From Planctomycetota bacterium (GTDB taxonomy: Bacteria > Planctomycetota > Phycisphaerae > Phycisphaerales > SM1A02), in the NCBI GenBank assembly GCA_003671025.1, contig QWPW01000011.1, positions 19,510 to 83,509 on the forward strand: a DNA stretch of 64,000 bases, in the 5' to 3' direction. Numbering within the stretch: the stretch's first letter is position 1; the number at the start of each line of letters is the position of its first letter. The notes under the pieces were generated by a model. The model was not told the origin of the DNA. It saw nothing but the letters and a program-made list of their open reading frames with translations, and did not search any database. Both the position numbers and the translations under genes were made by a program. Positions 62,208 to 64,000 of this stretch are shown one piece after another.

Positions 62208-64000
62208 ATGGGATCAAACACATCGCATCAATCCACACCGACCGCGCTCGAGCCGTGGAGTATCGAGAAGAGCAAGTGGGATGCGTTTGTCGCGTCGTGC
62301 CAATCACCCACGATGATTGTGGCGGCGCTCATGCCCGGAATCATGCTGTTGGTGCTCACGCTGGTGAGCGGGTTTGCGTGGTACTTCATCGCGGGCAACG
62401 GCGGAGTGTTGTGCACGCCCGCGATCATTTTTGCGCTGGTGACGGTGATGATGGCGGCCGTGACATACATGCTTCCAGCGTCCCTTATCAAGAGGTCGCG
62501 CATTTGGCGGCAGCGCGCCGGCGCGATTTGGGATGCGAACGCCTGCGTGTGTGCGACATGCTTGCTTCCGTTGCCAGAACCTCGGCGCACCGTTGCGTTG
62601 ATCGGTGAGACGCCGCACGCGTGCACGCACGGCTTCACGCACGCAGATCAGCCGCAGTTGGTGCGCTATTTCGAGTCGCTGGCCTCGCGCGATCAGCGCG
62701 CCGCAACCGCCGTTCTCCGCCGATTGCGCCAGAACGCTGCGCGGCGCGAGTCACAGAAGCCCACGCATGCGCCGACATTGTTTCGACGCGCACTACGCCC
62801 AGTCCACCAGTGTTGGCAGCGCTATTTCGCGTCCACGCTTGCACTGCGTCGGCGACTGATTGCGCTCATCGTCGTCGTGCTCGCGCTGTGCTTGGTGCTC
62901 TCCGTATTCGCCGGAGTGTTCGCTCTCGCAGTCGCGTGGGTCTGGATTTTCATGGGCGCGGCCTACCTCGTGGGGGCAAACGCCAAGGCCAATGCACTCG
63001 AATTGGCCGCAGGAAACACGCGTGACTTGCGCTGCGCATCGTGCACCAGCGCGCTGCAAGAGAGTGACTGCGCGCACACGTGCCCCTCGTGTGCCTGTGA
63101 TCTCTCGCGCGATGGCGCGTTCACCGCGACGGCGCGACGGAACCCGCTGCGCGATTGGATTCTCGGCGGCGTGCTGCTCGCGACTGCCGTGTGGTTGCCC
63201 ATGACGGTGCTCACACAAACGCTGGGCTCGATGCGGCCGCAGTCATTGCTCGAAGCCGCGCAACGATTCCCGTCGCTCCGCACGGATGTCTTCAAAGAAC
63301 TGCGCGGTCGCGCATTGAGCGACAGTGATCAGTTGCTCGCCGCAGAAGCGATGCTTACGGCGCTCGAAGAAACTCCGCTTGATCACCGACTCGGGCGCGA
63401 AGTTCCCTACATCAGCGGAAGCATCGCCAATGGAACGCTGCCCGCAGATTTGTGTGAGCGATTCGCACGCGCGATCGTGCGCGTGCACGCGACAGTCGAC
63501 GGCGTCATCGTTGCGCCCGACGCGATCAAAGATGTGGCCACCGGCACGCCGCTGCAACTCGCCATCGGTCTCACTGGAGAACCCTATTGGGCGCCGTCGC
63601 TTGGCGTGATCAGTGTGATGTTGCGCGACATCTCCGTTGACGGCGACACGCCTGGTGGTGGCGGACCGTTTGCCGAAGTCATCTCGATGGACGAACTCAC
63701 GGGTTGGTTTCCGTTTGGCGAAAACCCGCAGGAAACATGGCGTTCTGGGATGCGCGCATTTCAGCGGAAGCAACGCGACGAGTATCTCACGCGTCAGCCA
63801 CAGATGAGTGAACTGGTCGATCAGCGAGGACGAATCGTCACGCTCACTGACGCGGGCGCGCATCAAGTCATCGTGCGCGGCTGGCTGCTGGTCACTCCCT
63901 CGCCCAATGCGCAGCCGTACTTCGATCTCGATGTCGACGGCGCACCTATGTTGCCCACAGGTTCGCGCGGCGCGTTTGCGTTTGAGATTGCGTACACGCT
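62208..64000 (+). CDS. Large membrane protein with cysteine-pair zinc-ribbon-like segments, 3' truncated by window
   Basis: An open frame from ATG 62208 runs to the end of the window with no stop (at least 597 codons). It has hydrophobic segments at about residues 36-60 (MIVAALMPGIMLLVLTLVSG), 68-90, 225-265 (LIALIVVVLALCLVLSVFAG) and 315-335 (ILGGVLLATAVWLPMTVLTQ). Cysteine pairs are seen at CVCATC (about 113) and in LRCASCTSALQES...CPSCACDL (about 280-305), resembling the zinc-ribbon/membrane architecture frequent in planctomycetes. The last 250 residues look extracytoplasmic and beta/alpha mixed. Codon use matches the neighbours. It starts 30 bases after the DUF456 stop. Function unknown. 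Confidence 0.8.
   Translation, partial: MGSNTSHQSTPTALEPWSIEKSKWDAFVASCQSPTMIVAALMPGIMLLVLTLVSGFAWYFIAGNGGVLCTPAIIFALVTVMMAAVTYMLPASLIKRSRIWRQRAGAIWDANACVCATCLLPLPEPRRTVALIGETPHACTHGFTHADQPQLVRYFESLASRDQRAATAVLRRLRQNAARRESQKPTHAPTLFRRALRPVHQCWQRYFASTLALRRRLIALIVVVLALCLVLSVFAGVFALAVAWVWIFMGAAYLVGANAKANALELAAGNTRDLRCASCTSALQESDCAHTCPSCACDLSRDGAFTATARRNPLRDWILGGVLLATAVWLPMTVLTQTLGSMRPQSLLEAAQRFPSLRTDVFKELRGRALSDSDQLLAAEAMLTALEETPLDHRLGREVPYISGSIANGTLPADLCERFARAIVRVHATVDGVIVAPDAIKDVATGTPLQLAIGLTGEPYWAPSLGVISVMLRDISVDGDTPGGGGPFAEVISMDELTGWFPFGENPQETWRSGMRAFQRKQRDEYLTRQPQMSELVDQRGRIVTLTDAGAHQVIVRGWLLVTPSPNAQPYFDLDVDGAPMLPTGSRGAFAFEIAYT

Overview
The window looks like chromosomal DNA of a planctomycete, most likely of the Phycisphaerae/Phycisphaerales type. 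The evidence is the high GC content with GC-rich codon use, several secreted proteins carrying the planctomycete dockerin-like tail (D-x-D-G-S/N-G ... DGADLAALLNAWG), a CxxCGYD...CPEC zinc ribbon joined to a membrane domain, and a large B12-dependent class II ribonucleotide reductase. No rRNA, tRNA, insertion sequence, prophage or CRISPR array was found. Start codons were chosen from ribosome binding sites, 4-nt ATGA/GTGA overlaps, signal peptides and conserved N-termini, so many differ from the longest open frame.

Layout. 1-4.4 kb: end of atpD, a secreted dockerin serine peptidase and a secreted SGNH hydrolase. 4.5-11.4 kb: a translationally coupled lipoprotein / sigma-like factor / Ser-Thr kinase operon (minus strand), an M3-like metallopeptidase, a second sigma-like paralogue and an unknown gene. 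11.5-18.3 kb: iscS-iscU-iscA (minus), then panC, a tandem thioredoxin-fold protein, a methyltransferase with histone-like tails and a polyprenyl synthase. 18.4-31.3 kb: two dockerin proteins (one an M14 carboxypeptidase), a ChaN-like lipoprotein, a STAS protein, a SixA-like phosphatase, hutI, map, a prolyl oligopeptidase and sthA. 32-37.7 kb: dcd and nrdJ (dNTP supply), followed upstream by a gene-free stretch with a seven-copy hairpin repeat. 37.8-51.8 kb: UvrD/PcrA helicase, DUF1684 protein, a Dabb-like lipoprotein, a hydrolase with an N-terminal dockerin, a B12-binding/MeaB fusion, GNAT-MmgE/PrpD, and a ribokinase fused to a zinc ribbon and membrane domain. 52-64 kb: fbp, thiolase, a DUF1573-like protein, an NAD-dependent epimerase, ahcY, a three-repeat YHS/TRASH-like protein, an ArsR-methyltransferase coupled to a TPR lipoprotein, DUF456, and a long membrane protein running off the end.

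Most genes are housekeeping and metabolic. The points of interest are unusual fusions (ribokinase-membrane, B12-MeaB without a mutase, methyltransferase with basic tails), the coupled lipoprotein-sigma-kinase operon with a nearby sigma paralogue, an ArsR-methyltransferase near ahcY (similar to SahR) with a candidate operator between ahcY and its neighbour, and many short tandem duplications. Several of these lie exactly on stop codons.
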